From a beta proteobacterium AAP51 (GTDB lineage: Bacteria; Pseudomonadota; Gammaproteobacteria; Burkholderiales; Burkholderiaceae_C), in assembly GCA_001295905.1 (NCBI GenBank), contig LJHT01000009.1, positions 1-64,000 on the forward strand: a stretch of DNA of 64,000 nt. The letters run 5' to 3'. A program made the position numbers and the translations under genes. Of the stretch, positions 25,220-33,802 are shown one piece after another. Position 1 is the first letter of the stretch. Every line of letters starts with the position of its first letter. The notes beneath the pieces are model-generated. The model saw nothing but the letters and a program-made list of their open reading frames with translations. It was not told where the DNA came from and ran no database searches.

Positions 25220-27549
25220 GGGGGCGTGGCGCGCGCCTGTTGCGCGTGCAGCAGTTCGATGCGTTCGCGCCGCAGCGGGCGGCCCAGGGCGTCGGCGTCG
25301 CGCACGTCGATGGCCACCGGGTGCTGCAGCTGGGGCGAGTAGTAGACCGTGCGCGACCACTGCCCGGTGCTGCGCGTGCCGTTGGCCAGGGTCTCGGTCC
25401 AGGTGCCGGTGGTCTCGATGGGCAGCACCTCGAAGCGGCCCGCCGGCGTGGTGATCTGCGTGGCGCGCGCCACGAGGCTGCCGCCCCGCCATTCGGTCTG
25501 GCCGCGCACCTGATCGGCGCGCTGGAACTTCTCGATGAAGCGCACCGCGCGGCGCTCGCCGCGCTCGGGCTTGGCCCACCACAGGTCCTGGTGGGGCTCG
25601 AAGGTCGAGACGCTGCCATCGGGCCGGGCCAGCCGCGTGGGCCGGCCTTGCGGGTCCATCTGCAGCTGCTGGCCGTTGGCGCGCAGCTGGCCGTCGCCCA
25701 GCACCTCGTCGATGGCAGTGGTGTACTCGCCCACTACCTCGTTGGCCCAGGTGTCCACCACCTGGTAGCTGAAGCGGTCGCCCTCGGTGTAGCCGAACGG
25801 GTTGCGGCGGGGCAGCGCGGGCAGCGCAGCAGGCGCCGGCGCGGCAGCGGTGGCCGGTGCGGCGGCGGGTGCGGCCGCTGTTGCAGGGCCAGGGCCAGGG
25901 CCAGGGCCCGGTGCACCCGCAGCCGGTGCGCCCGCCGGCAGCGCGGCGGGGCCGGGGGGTGCTTCGGCATTGGAGGGGCCGGCTGCTTGGGCAGCCGCGG
26001 CCGTAGCCAGTGCCGGCACCCCGGGCGCGGCCCCGGCCACGCCCGGGGGGGCCGCCGCGGCTGCCGTGGCCACCACCGCGCTGCTGCTGGACGACGAACC
26101 GCCCGCCCGCGCCGCCAGCGCCACCGCCGTGCTGCCCAAGGCGCTGGCGGTGTTGCTGGCTACGTTGGCAGCCGTCGTGGCCGCAGTCACGGTGGCACCC
26201 ACCGTGGCAGCGGTCTGCGCCACCTGCAGCGTGGCAGCCGCGCCGGCCACCGTGGTGGCCACGCCCACCGCCGTGCCCGCCACGCTGGCTGCCTGGCCGA
26301 GCGCGTTGCCCAGGCCTGGGCTGGGCGATTCAGGCGTGCTGGATGCCGGGGTCGGGGCCGGCGGCGGTGCCGCCGCCGGGGTGGCTGCAGGCGCGGGTGC
26401 CGGCGCGGTCTGGGCCAGCACCTCGGCCACGGTCTGCTCGCCGGCCGCGCGGCGCGTGAAGGCGCGTGCGCCCTGCCGCACCGCTTCTCGCGCCACTTCT
26501 TCCGGCGAGCTGGGGACCAGCCCGTCCAGCAGCGTGGCCTCGGCCAGTTCTTCCCGGTCGTCGGTGTCGCCGCCCAGCCAGGGGCTGTTCTGGCCCAGCG
26601 TGGTTTCGGCCAGCACGCGCCGGGTCTTGCGCAGGGCTTCGGGCCCGCTGATGCGCGGCGTGAGCAGCACCGTCACCAGCGTGCGCACGAAGGGCGTGGC
26701 GGCCAGCTCGGCGGGCGCCGTGGGCAAGGGCAGCGGCAGCGGGGCCACGGCAGGCACCTCCTGCACACGGCCGGGCACCTGGCTCAGCAGCGCCATCGTG
26801 CCCTGGCCCAGGCGCGGCGCGGCCAGGCCGGCCTGCGGCAGGGTGGCCAGCGCCGGGTGCTGCCAGGCGGCGTCCACCACCAGCAGGCGCAGGTTGTCGG
26901 GCGGGCCGATGAGCGCATCGCTCAGCTCTTCCAGGGGCACGGCGCTCTGGCGCAGCCGCTGGGCCAGCGCGCCGGCTTCGCCTTCCAGCATGGCGTCGCG
27001 CGGCAGCAGCAGGTTACGGCCTTCCACCTGCGCACCCAGGCCGGTGACGTAGACGAAACCGACGGTGCCGGGCTGCAGCCGTTCGCGGAACTCCTGCAAG
27101 GCGCTGCGCAGGTCGGCGGCGCTCGGGTCTTCGCGCAGCATCACCAGGAAGCCGCCGCTGCGCAAGGCTGCGGCCACGGCCTGCGTGTTGCGTGCGGCGC
27201 TGTCCACCACCGTCCGGCGCCCCACCTGGCCCAGCCCCAGCACCAGCGCCAGCCGCGGCCGCCCCAGGCCCATGACGGCCTGCGCGGCGCGCACCGGGCG
27301 CGGTACGGCGACCGTGAGCTCGCGTACATCGGGCAGCTTCAGCTCAGGCAGCTTCAGTTCGGGCAGCTGGGCCGGCACCTGCAGCGGCGGGGCCGAGCCT
27401 TCGCTGGTCTGGGCCTGCACCGGGCTGTGTGTGGCCGGTGCCGCCGGCGTGCCGGCAGTGGCCGCGAAGGTGGCCCCCAGGCCAGCGGCCGCCAGGGTGG
27501 CCGCAGCGGCGGGCAGGCGCGCGGCGGCGAGGGAAAAGCGCAAGGGCAT
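25216..27549 (-). CDS. Exported caspase-fold (C14-like) pseudoprotease with DUF3108-like tail
   Basis: The 777-residue protein starts at ATG 27549 with a signal peptide-like Ala/Leu stretch. Residues of about 97-330 resemble the caspase p20 domain: RLALVLGLGQ, NTQAVAAALRSGGF, QEFRERLQPGTVGFVYVTG, QVEGRNLLLPRDA. The expected catalytic His in the GHG motif is Leu171 (TGLGAQ), and the expected Cys after DA is Ala228 (VVDAAWQ). Both catalytic residues are therefore missing and protease activity is not expected. A long Ala/Pro/Gly-rich low-complexity part (about 420-610) links to a C-terminal beta-rich domain resembling DUF3108 (about 612-770). It is the first gene of the rlpA-CHAT cluster and overlaps rlpA by 4 nt. 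It may bind peptides or partners as a scaffold. Confidence 0.75.
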   Translation of the reverse strand: MPLRFSLAAARLPAAAATLAAAGLGATFAATAGTPAAPATHSPVQAQTSEGSAPPLQVPAQLPELKLPELKLPDVRELTVAVPRPVRAAQAVMGLGRPRLALVLGLGQVGRRTVVDSAARNTQAVAAALRSGGFLVMLREDPSAADLRSALQEFRERLQPGTVGFVYVTGLGAQVEGRNLLLPRDAMLEGEAGALAQRLRQSAVPLEELSDALIGPPDNLRLLVVDAAWQHPALATLPQAGLAAPRLGQGTMALLSQVPGRVQEVPAVAPLPLPLPTAPAELAATPFVRTLVTVLLTPRISGPEALRKTRRVLAETTLGQNSPWLGGDTDDREELAEATLLDGLVPSSPEEVAREAVRQGARAFTRRAAGEQTVAEVLAQTAPAPAPAATPAAAPPPAPTPASSTPESPSPGLGNALGQAASVAGTAVGVATTVAGAAATLQVAQTAATVGATVTAATTAANVASNTASALGSTAVALAARAGGSSSSSSAVVATAAAAAPPGVAGAAPGVPALATAAAAQAAGPSNAEAPPGPAALPAGAPAAGAPGPGPGPGPATAAAPAAAPATAAAPAPAALPALPRRNPFGYTEGDRFSYQVVDTWANEVVGEYTTAIDEVLGDGQLRANGQQLQMDPQGRPTRLARPDGSVSTFEPHQDLWWAKPERGERRAVRFIEKFQRADQVRGQTEWRGGSLVARATQITTPAGRFEVLPIETTGTWTETLANGTRSTGQWSRTVYYSPQLQHPVAIDVRDADALGRPLRRERIELLHAQQARATPP
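25884..25907 (+). repeat. Four tandem CAGGGC hexamers
   Basis: Four exact copies of CAGGGC run in the low-complexity part of the caspase-fold gene. On the coding (minus) strand they encode the Pro-Gly repeat of the linker. They could change copy number by slippage without breaking the frame. Confidence 0.6.
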
Positions 27550-27830
27550 GGTGGGCGGGCGAGCGTGGTCTGGTCGAAAGCGCGGGCGGCGCCCGGGCCA
27601 CAGAGGCCCAGATGCGAGCGCCCCGGAGTGTAGGCAGCGCTGTGACAGATGGTGACATCCGCGGGCGCTTCGCACATCCCCCGGCCTGCGGCGGCCCGTC
27701 ACGCCCGCAGGCGCACCGCGGCCTTGCGGCAACCCGTTATCCTGCGGCCCGCCTGGGCCCAGCCAGAGCCCCGCCGCCGGCAGGGCCGGCTTGCGCCACC
27801 GCCCTTCGTTCGTTTTCCTGTCGCCCATCG
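27550..27830. promoter_or_regulatory. Divergent promoter region, caspase-fold operon versus lysR
   Basis: This 281-bp gap separates two divergent starts and must carry both promoters. A tandem GTGACA pair (in GTGACAGATGGTGACAT, about 27641-27657) is the only clear repeat. No reliable -10/-35 pairs could be assigned. Confidence 0.35.
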
Positions 27831-28784
27831 ATGCGCAACCTCACGCTGCGCGGCCTGCGTGTTTTCGAGGCCGCTGCCACCACCGGCAGTTTTTCTCGCG
27901 CCGGCGAGCTGATGGGCATGACGCAGAGCGCGGTGTCGCAGCAGATCCGCCAGCTGGAAGACGAACTCGGCACGCGGCTCTTCGACACCCAGGCGCGCCC
28001 CATCCGCCTGAGCGACGCCGGTGCCGAACTGCTGCGCCACAGCCGCGTCATCCTGGCGCAGGTGAGCGTGGCCGAAGACGCCTTGAGCACGCTGCAGGGC
28101 CAGTTCCGCGGCCAGCTGCACGTGGGCGTGGTGTCGCCGGGCCAGTACTTCGTGCCGCGGCTGCTGGCGGCCTTCCGCGCCCAGCACCCCGAGCTGCGCC
28201 TGAAGCTCAGCCAGGGCCGGCGCGACCATCTGCTGGTGCTGCTGGCCGAGCGCCAGCTCGACCTGCTGATCGGCGGCTACCCGCCGGCCGAGGCCGAGGT
28301 GGAAGCCGAGGTCTTTGCGCGCCACCCGCACTGCGTGATTGCCGCGCCCGACCACCGCCTCGCCGGCCAGCACGCGCTGCCCTGGGCGGCGCTGCGCGAC
28401 GACACCTTCATCCTGCGCGAGGCCGGCTCGGCCACGCGCGCCTTTCTCGAACACCTGCTGCAGATGCAGCGCCTGCAGGTGCGCGCCGATGTCGAGCTGC
28501 AAGGCCCCGAGGCCATCAAGGCCGCGGTGATGGCCGGCATGGGCATCAGCTTCGCATCGGCCCACACCTTCCAGAGCGAGCTCGCCGCCGGCCGCCTGGT
28601 GGTGCTGGACGTGCTGGAAACGCCCAAGCAGCTGGACTGGTGCGTGCTTACGCGGCGCGACACACCGCTCTCGGCCACGCAGCGCCTGCTGCGCGACCAC
28701 ATCCTGGCCCACGGCACGCAGGCCGCCGCCTGCCGGCTGGGGCCCTTCACGCCGATCATGCCCGTAACGCCTATAACGCCCTGA
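27831..28784 (+). CDS. LysR-family transcriptional regulator
   Basis: The 317-residue protein has the N-terminal winged helix of LysR regulators (LRGLRVFEAAATTGSFSRAGELMGMTQSAVSQQ split over helices at residues about 5-40, then QLEDELGTRLFD) and a periplasmic-binding-like effector domain (about 95-300). It usually activates a divergent or nearby gene in response to a small molecule. Candidates are the VOC gene 65 nt downstream and the divergent caspase-fold operon. It could also act at a distance, for example at the T-N11-A palindrome before rhaD. Which one is right cannot be told from sequence. Confidence 0.93.
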   Translation: MRNLTLRGLRVFEAAATTGSFSRAGELMGMTQSAVSQQIRQLEDELGTRLFDTQARPIRLSDAGAELLRHSRVILAQVSVAEDALSTLQGQFRGQLHVGVVSPGQYFVPRLLAAFRAQHPELRLKLSQGRRDHLLVLLAERQLDLLIGGYPPAEAEVEAEVFARHPHCVIAAPDHRLAGQHALPWAALRDDTFILREAGSATRAFLEHLLQMQRLQVRADVELQGPEAIKAAVMAGMGISFASAHTFQSELAAGRLVVLDVLETPKQLDWCVLTRRDTPLSATQRLLRDHILAHGTQAAACRLGPFTPIMPVTPITP

Positions 28785-28849
28785 GGGCCGGCCCGATTGC
28801 ATTTCCCCACCCCGGCGCTGCCCGCGCCTCTCAACGGAGACCTGACCCG

Positions 28850-29233
28850 ATGTTTTCGCACCTGATGATCGGCACCAACGACCTGAACCGTTCCAAGGCC
28901 TTCTACGACGCCCTGCTGGCCACGCTGAGCGTGAAGCCGGGCCTGGTGGACCGCTACCGCGTGTTCTGGCGCTCGCCCGGCGGCTTGTTCTGCGTCACGC
29001 AGCCCATCAACGGTGAGCCGGCCACGGTGGGCAACGGCAGCACCGTGGGTTTTGCCGCGCAGTCCGAGGCCGAGGTGCTGGCCTGGCACGCCGCCGGCCT
29101 GGCCGCCGGTGGCACCGATTGCGAAGACCCGCCCGGCGTGCGTGAAGGCGCTGCCGGCAAGCTCTTCCTGGCCTACCTGCGCGACCCCGACGGCCACAAG
29201 CTCTGCGCGATGTACCGCCTGCCCAAGGCCTGA
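28850..29233 (+). CDS. VOC (glyoxalase/dioxygenase fold) protein
   Basis: The 127-residue protein has the paired beta-alpha-beta-beta-beta modules of the VOC superfamily: HLMIGTNDLNRSKAFYDALL at the start and AYLRDPDGHKLCAMY at the end, with a metal-ligand-like His near position 4 and a Glu-poor C-terminus. VOC proteins act as lyases, dioxygenases or resistance proteins; the substrate is unknown. It follows the LysR gene by 65 nt on the same strand and may be its target. The ATG is preceded by GGAGACCTGACCCG. Confidence 0.88.
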   Translation: MFSHLMIGTNDLNRSKAFYDALLATLSVKPGLVDRYRVFWRSPGGLFCVTQPINGEPATVGNGSTVGFAAQSEAEVLAWHAAGLAAGGTDCEDPPGVREGAAGKLFLAYLRDPDGHKLCAMYRLPKA

Positions 29234-29370
29234 GGCAGTCGCTCCGAGACCGGCGCTCCGAGACCAGCGCTTTGAGGCGGCCGTGCACGGCGGGCCGCCC
29301 GCCGAAGGCCCGCGTGGGAGCGCCCGTGTGCCCACGCTGCGCGAGGCCCCTGCCTGGCCCGCCGGCCGAA

Positions 29371-30810
29371 TCAGGGCACCGGCCGCAGCGTGCGCGCCAG
29401 GAAGTCCTGCGTGGCGGCCCAGGCGCGCGCCTGGGTGCGTGCGTTGGCGGCCGGCGTGCCGCCGCTCTTCGAGGGCCCGGCGTTGTATTGCGTGGTGGGG
29501 CCCCAGCCGGTGCCGCCGAGGAAATGGCCGGCCTCGCGTTCGATCACCGCCTCGGTGGGCCGGCCGGCCGCGGCGCGGGCCTTGACGATGGCCTCGGCCA
29601 TGCCGCCGCTGTCCCAGACCTGGTCGTCGTGGCCGCCGATCACCAGCACCGGCGCGGCGATCTTCTCCACCGCGATGCGCGCGGCCGGCACACGTTCGGG
29701 ATTGGCGGCACGGCCGGCGTCCTGCGGGCGGCGGATGCGCACCTCCGCACCCGTCTGGAAGCCGGCCAGCTCTTTCTCGAAATCTTTGTAGGGCACAAAA
29801 GGCAGCGGCTCGCCCTTCCAGCTGAAGCTGCTGCGTTGGCCGCTGGCCACGCCGGGGCCCCAGCCTTCCCAGACCACGTCGGTGGGCACCACGGCCACGA
29901 TGGCGCTGATCCACGGCATCTTGGTGCCGGCCAGCAGCGCGAACTCGGCGCCCTTGCTGGTGCCCATCACGCCGATGCGCGTGGCGTCCACTTCCGGCTG
30001 CGTGGCCAGCCAGGCGCGCACCTGCTCGAGCCGGTCAACAGGGATGTCGGCGAAGGCCGCGGGCAGCGCCGGCAGTACGGCCAGCATGGGGCCGTTGGCG
30101 CCCCAGCCCGGCGGCGAGTAGTAGGGCAGCGCCAGCACGGCGTAGCCGCGTGAGGCCCAGTCGGGGCCGGCGCGTGTGACCAGGCTGCCGCCTTCGCTTC
30201 CGCCCAGCAGGATGAGCGCCGGGCGCCTGGCCGCACCCGGCCGATGGAAGAAGCGGGCGCCCGGGAAGGGTGTGGCATCACGCGCCTGCACGTCGGGCAG
30301 GGCGCTGCGCAGGCGCAGGCGCTGCTGCACCGGCGCGGCGGTGCTGCCTTCGAGCTGGGCTTCGAGCTGCACCTCGCCTTCGCCCAGCGCGGGTGCGGGG
30401 GCGGAGGCGGAGGCGGGCGCAGCGCTGCTGTTGCTGCCGCTGCCAGGCACCATGCTCCAGAACAGGCCGCGCAGGTCGGCGCCTTCGTAACTGCTGCCGG
30501 GCAGGGGCACCGCGGTGGCCAGGTCCACGCGGCCTTGGGCATCGGCGCGGAAGCGTGCTTCGGCCGTGTAAGGCCGGCGGCCGCCGTTCCATTCCGTGAC
30601 GTTGCGCTGCGCGCGCAGGCGCAGCTCGGTCCCGGGGGCCAGGCCCTCGACGGCGATGCGCACCGGCTCGCCGGTCAGGAACTCGGGCCCGGGGGTGACG
30701 ACAAAACGCTGCGCCCAGGCCGGTGCCGCCGCCCAGCAGGCGGCGGCAAGGGCCCAAGCAGGGGCCAGGTAGAACAGCGCGCGGAGGGGAAGGCGGGTGG
30801 GTGTGTTCAT
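29371..30810 (-). CDS. Exported BAAT-type acyl-CoA thioester hydrolase/carboxylesterase
   Basis: The 479-residue protein has an N-terminal signal peptide (about 30 residues, ending AWAQ). It has two parts: an N-terminal Ig-like beta domain (about 35-180) and a C-terminal alpha/beta-hydrolase of the BAAT type (about 195-475). Motifs are ILLGGSEGG, the nucleophile elbow GTSKGAEFALL, the acid in VIGGHDDQVWDS and the His in EREAGHFLG. The nucleophile is Ser, where mammalian transferases have Cys, so a hydrolase is expected. Signal peptide plus esterase fold suggest action on ester substrates in the periplasm, which could include plant-derived acyl groups, but there is no direct link to the pectin locus. 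Confidence 0.82.
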   Translation of the reverse strand: MNTPTRLPLRALFYLAPAWALAAACWAAAPAWAQRFVVTPGPEFLTGEPVRIAVEGLAPGTELRLRAQRNVTEWNGGRRPYTAEARFRADAQGRVDLATAVPLPGSSYEGADLRGLFWSMVPGSGSNSSAAPASASAPAPALGEGEVQLEAQLEGSTAAPVQQRLRLRSALPDVQARDATPFPGARFFHRPGAARRPALILLGGSEGGSLVTRAGPDWASRGYAVLALPYYSPPGWGANGPMLAVLPALPAAFADIPVDRLEQVRAWLATQPEVDATRIGVMGTSKGAEFALLAGTKMPWISAIVAVVPTDVVWEGWGPGVASGQRSSFSWKGEPLPFVPYKDFEKELAGFQTGAEVRIRRPQDAGRAANPERVPAARIAVEKIAAPVLVIGGHDDQVWDSGGMAEAIVKARAAAGRPTEAVIEREAGHFLGGTGWGPTTQYNAGPSKSGGTPAANARTQARAWAATQDFLARTLRPVP

Positions 30811-30949
30811 GGCGCCATGCTGCGCGGGCCGGGCGGCGGCGGCGGCCGGCTGGCGACGAAATGCAAGCCGGTGCGATGGATCAACAGCAGCGCGCGCTGC
30901 GGCGTCACTTGCGGCCTACGCACGGCCCACGCGCGGCTCAGACCGCAGA

Positions 30950-32464
30950 TCAGGTGCCGCAGAAGGTCTGGTAGGCCGCGGTCTCGGCCGCGGGCGCGGG
31001 CACGGCATAGGCCGCGAGGGCCGGGTCGCTGTCGAAAGGCCGCTGCAGCGCGGCCAGCAGCGCGTGGAAGGGCGCCAGGTCGCCGGCGGTCGCGGCGGCC
31101 AGCGCTGTTTCCACCTGGTGGTTGCGCGGGATGACCCAGGGGCTCACACGGCGCATCGCGGCGGCGCGTTCGGCGGGCTTCATGGGCGCGGCCGCGTCGT
31201 CTTGCGCCACCCGGGCCTGCCAGTGCTGCAGCCAGGCATCGAGCGCGGCGCGGTCGCGGAACTGGTCGCGCAAGGGCTCGGGCCGGCCCTCGGCGGCATC
31301 GGCCAGCAGGCGCCAGGCCAGCGTGAAATCCACCGCCTGCGTGTGCAGCAGCGCCAGCCAGGCGTCGACGAGGCGGCCGTCCTCTTCGTCATCCGCCGTG
31401 GCCTGCAAGCCCAGCTTGGCGCGCTGGCCTTGCAGCAGCGCCTGTGCGCACCACAGCGGAAAGCCGTCGATCACCGCCGTGGCCTCGGCCACCACGCGCT
31501 GCACCGCGGCTTCGTCGTTTTCATCGGCCACCAGCGGCAGCAGGGTCTCGGCCAGGCGCGCGAGGTTCCAGCGCGCGATGCCGGGCTGGTTGCCGTAGGC
31601 GTAGCGGCCGCCGTGGTCGATGCTGCTGAAGACGGTGGCGGGGTCGTAGGCCTCCATGAAGGCGCAGGGGCCGTAGTCGATGGTCTCGCCCGAGATCGTC
31701 ATGTTGTCGGTGTTCATCACGCCGTGGATGAAGCCCACGTTCATCCATTGCGCGATCAAGCGCGCCTGGCGCTGCGCCACGGCGCGCAGGAAAGCCATCT
31801 CGCGGCCTGTCTCGCCATCAGACCTGCCGATCAGCGCCGGGTCGTGGCGGGCGATGGCGTAGTCGAGCAGCTGGCGCAGCTTGGGCAGGTCGCCTTCGGC
31901 CAGGAAGAACTGGAAGGTGCCCACGCGCAGGTGGCTGGCGGCCACGCGCGTGAGCACGGCGCCGGGCAGCGGCTGTTCGCGCCGCACGCGTTCGCCGGTG
32001 GCGGCCACCGCCAGCGCGCGTGTGGTGGGGATGCCCAGGGCATGCATGGCCTCGCCGATGAGCACCTCGCGCAGCATGGGGCCCACCGCGGCCTTGCCGT
32101 CGCCGCCGCGTGAATAGGGCGTGCGGCCCGAGCCCTTGAAGGCGATGTCGCGGCGGCGGCCCTGGGTGTCGACCACCTCGCCCAGCAGCAGCGCGCGCCC
32201 GTCGCCCAGGCGCGGCGAGAAGCCGCCGAACTGGTGGCCGGCGTAGACCTGCGCGATGGGCTCGGCGCCCTCGGGCAGTACGTTGCCGGCGAACAGCTGC
32301 GCACCGGCCGCGCCTTGCAGCTCGGCGCCAGCCAGCCCCAGTTCTTCGGCCAAGGCCTCGTTGAAGTACAGCAGCTGCGGCGCGGGCACCTGGGCCGGCG
32401 GCCAGGGGGTGTAGAAGCCGCTCAGCTCGCGGGCGTAGGTGTTGTCGAAGCGGAAGGCGGGCAT
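30950..32464 (-). CDS. selO: SelO, protein adenylyltransferase
   Basis: The 504-residue protein is SelO/YdiU, a pseudokinase-fold enzyme that transfers AMP from ATP to Ser/Thr/Tyr of proteins in redox stress. Characteristic blocks are GGFSPRLGDGRALLLGE, AFKGSGRTPYSRGGDGK with the ATP-binding Lys, GFIHGVMNTDNM with the catalytic/metal residues, and IDYGPCAFM. A Cys stands three residues from the C-terminus (FCGT), at the place of the redox-active residue of the family. ATG 32464 matches the usual start MPAFRFDNTYA. It lies 59 nt downstream of the last gene of the rhamnose operon and could be read through from it, but its role is probably independent. Confidence 0.96.
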   Translation of the reverse strand: MPAFRFDNTYARELSGFYTPWPPAQVPAPQLLYFNEALAEELGLAGAELQGAAGAQLFAGNVLPEGAEPIAQVYAGHQFGGFSPRLGDGRALLLGEVVDTQGRRRDIAFKGSGRTPYSRGGDGKAAVGPMLREVLIGEAMHALGIPTTRALAVAATGERVRREQPLPGAVLTRVAASHLRVGTFQFFLAEGDLPKLRQLLDYAIARHDPALIGRSDGETGREMAFLRAVAQRQARLIAQWMNVGFIHGVMNTDNMTISGETIDYGPCAFMEAYDPATVFSSIDHGGRYAYGNQPGIARWNLARLAETLLPLVADENDEAAVQRVVAEATAVIDGFPLWCAQALLQGQRAKLGLQATADDEEDGRLVDAWLALLHTQAVDFTLAWRLLADAAEGRPEPLRDQFRDRAALDAWLQHWQARVAQDDAAAPMKPAERAAAMRRVSPWVIPRNHQVETALAAATAGDLAPFHALLAALQRPFDSDPALAAYAVPAPAAETAAYQTFCGT

Positions 32465-32523
32465 GGGGCAGGGCCAGGTGGGCACAAGCCCGGCAGTGTG
32501 CCCGCATTGGTTGCTGCAGGGGT

Positions 32524-33777
32524 TCAGTAGGTCACGGCGTAGTCGCGCGGGAAGGCCTGGCCCGAAAATGCCTTCTGCTGCGTCCACGGCAGGGCGGGCG
32601 CGGTCCAGAAGGTGTCGGCCGCGGGCAGGCCCAGGGCCAGCAGGCTGGCCGAGGTGATGTACAGGCTGCCGGTGTTGGTGTAGCGGTCGGCCAGTTCGGG
32701 TTGGTGGCTGGTGAAGCCCAGCGTGAGATGGCCCTCGCGCGTGAAGTTCGAGGGGTGGTCGAACACCGCGCGGTGCACGGCGGTGAGCGCCGCGCGCACC
32801 TGCCCTTCCGGCAGCGATGCGGGCAGTGCCTTGCGCCAGGCCATCAGCGCCAGCGGCTGGAAGCCGGCGGTGCGGTAGGTGATGGAGCGGCCCACCGGCG
32901 GGAAGGTGCCCGTGGGCGAGACCATGCGCTCCAGGTGTTCGCCGAAGCGCTGCATGCGCCGGCGCCACAGGGGCAGTTCCACGTCGAGCTTGATGTTGTT
33001 GAAGTGCGGCCGCAGGCGCGCCAGCACTTCCAGCATCTCCACCAGCATGGGGTAGATGACGAAGCCGTTGTAGTAGTCGAAATGGAAGACCGGGCCGTCG
33101 CTCACCCAGCCATCGCCGGCGTACCACTCCTGCAGCTTGCGGATGGTCACGCCCACGCGCATGGGGTCCCAGTCTTCGCCCACCATCAGCAGGAAGACCT
33201 CGTTCATGGCCGCGAACAGCAGCCAGTTCGTGTAGGGCGGCGAAACGCGGCGCAGCTGCTTGATCTCGGTGACGATGCGCGCCTTGGTGGTGGCGTCCAG
33301 CGGCTCCCACAGCGCCTGCGGCGCGCGCAGCAGGGCCTGCGTGAAGTAGGCCGAATCGACCAGCGGCTGACTGTTCGTGCGCCACAGCAGGTAGTCGGGG
33401 CTTTGCGGGTCCACGGCGTGCGTGTAGGACTGCAGGGTCTGCTGGCGCAGCCGGCGGCGCAGCTGGCCCTCGGGGGTGTCGTCGTCGGGCAAGGCCAGCC
33501 ATGGGGCCACGCCGGCAATCAGCCGTGCAAAACACTCCATGTAGGCCACGGCGCGCGGCCGGCCGTCCCAGGTGGGGCCCACCTCCAGCGGCAAACGCGC
33601 CTTGAGCTGCCCCTGGGCCATGGCCGAGAGCACCGGCTCGGCCATCCTCTGCAGCAGGCCCAGCGTGTAGGCACGGTCGTCGGCGCCACTGAAGGCGTTG
33701 CCGGCTGCCGCCGGCGAGACGGCCGCACCGGCCGCGGTAGCGCCGGCCGTGGCCAGCAGGAGTTGGCGTCTTTGCAT
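32524..33777 (-). CDS. Exported DUF2264 protein, probable glycoside hydrolase
   Basis: The 417-residue protein has a twin-arginine-like start (MQRRQLLLATAG) and an Ala-rich signal. The rest is an alpha-helical (alpha/alpha)-barrel-type protein of the DUF2264 family: WDGRPRAVAYMECFARLIAG, NWLLFAAMNEVFLLMVGEDWD, WYAGDGWVSDGPVFHFDYYNGF. Members are often found in polysaccharide loci, and some are classed as GH154 with glucuronidase-like roles. Here it follows the GH105-DUF4861 gene by 25 nt in the rhamnose operon. A role in trimming glucuronate or unsaturated uronate from rhamnogalacturonan fragments is inferred, not shown. Confidence 0.8.
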   Translation of the reverse strand: MQRRQLLLATAGATAAGAAVSPAAAGNAFSGADDRAYTLGLLQRMAEPVLSAMAQGQLKARLPLEVGPTWDGRPRAVAYMECFARLIAGVAPWLALPDDDTPEGQLRRRLRQQTLQSYTHAVDPQSPDYLLWRTNSQPLVDSAYFTQALLRAPQALWEPLDATTKARIVTEIKQLRRVSPPYTNWLLFAAMNEVFLLMVGEDWDPMRVGVTIRKLQEWYAGDGWVSDGPVFHFDYYNGFVIYPMLVEMLEVLARLRPHFNNIKLDVELPLWRRRMQRFGEHLERMVSPTGTFPPVGRSITYRTAGFQPLALMAWRKALPASLPEGQVRAALTAVHRAVFDHPSNFTREGHLTLGFTSHQPELADRYTNTGSLYITSASLLALGLPAADTFWTAPALPWTQQKAFSGQAFPRDYAVTY

Positions 33778-33802
33778 GGAGGTGTCTCGCAGGGGCGCCG
33801 GC

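Noticed and set aside
18728-25342. A 2,204-codon open frame on the plus strand
   Set aside because: It is antisense to the CHAT, RlpA and caspase-fold genes. Very high GC at third positions leaves few stops on the other strand; its translation is a Gly/Arg/His/Gln-rich string without motifs.
25790-26480. Repetitive GC-rich stretch, considered as CRISPR or minisatellite
   Set aside because: There are no regular repeat-spacer units. It is the in-frame Ala/Pro/Gly-rich linker of the caspase-fold protein with one short CAGGGC tandem.
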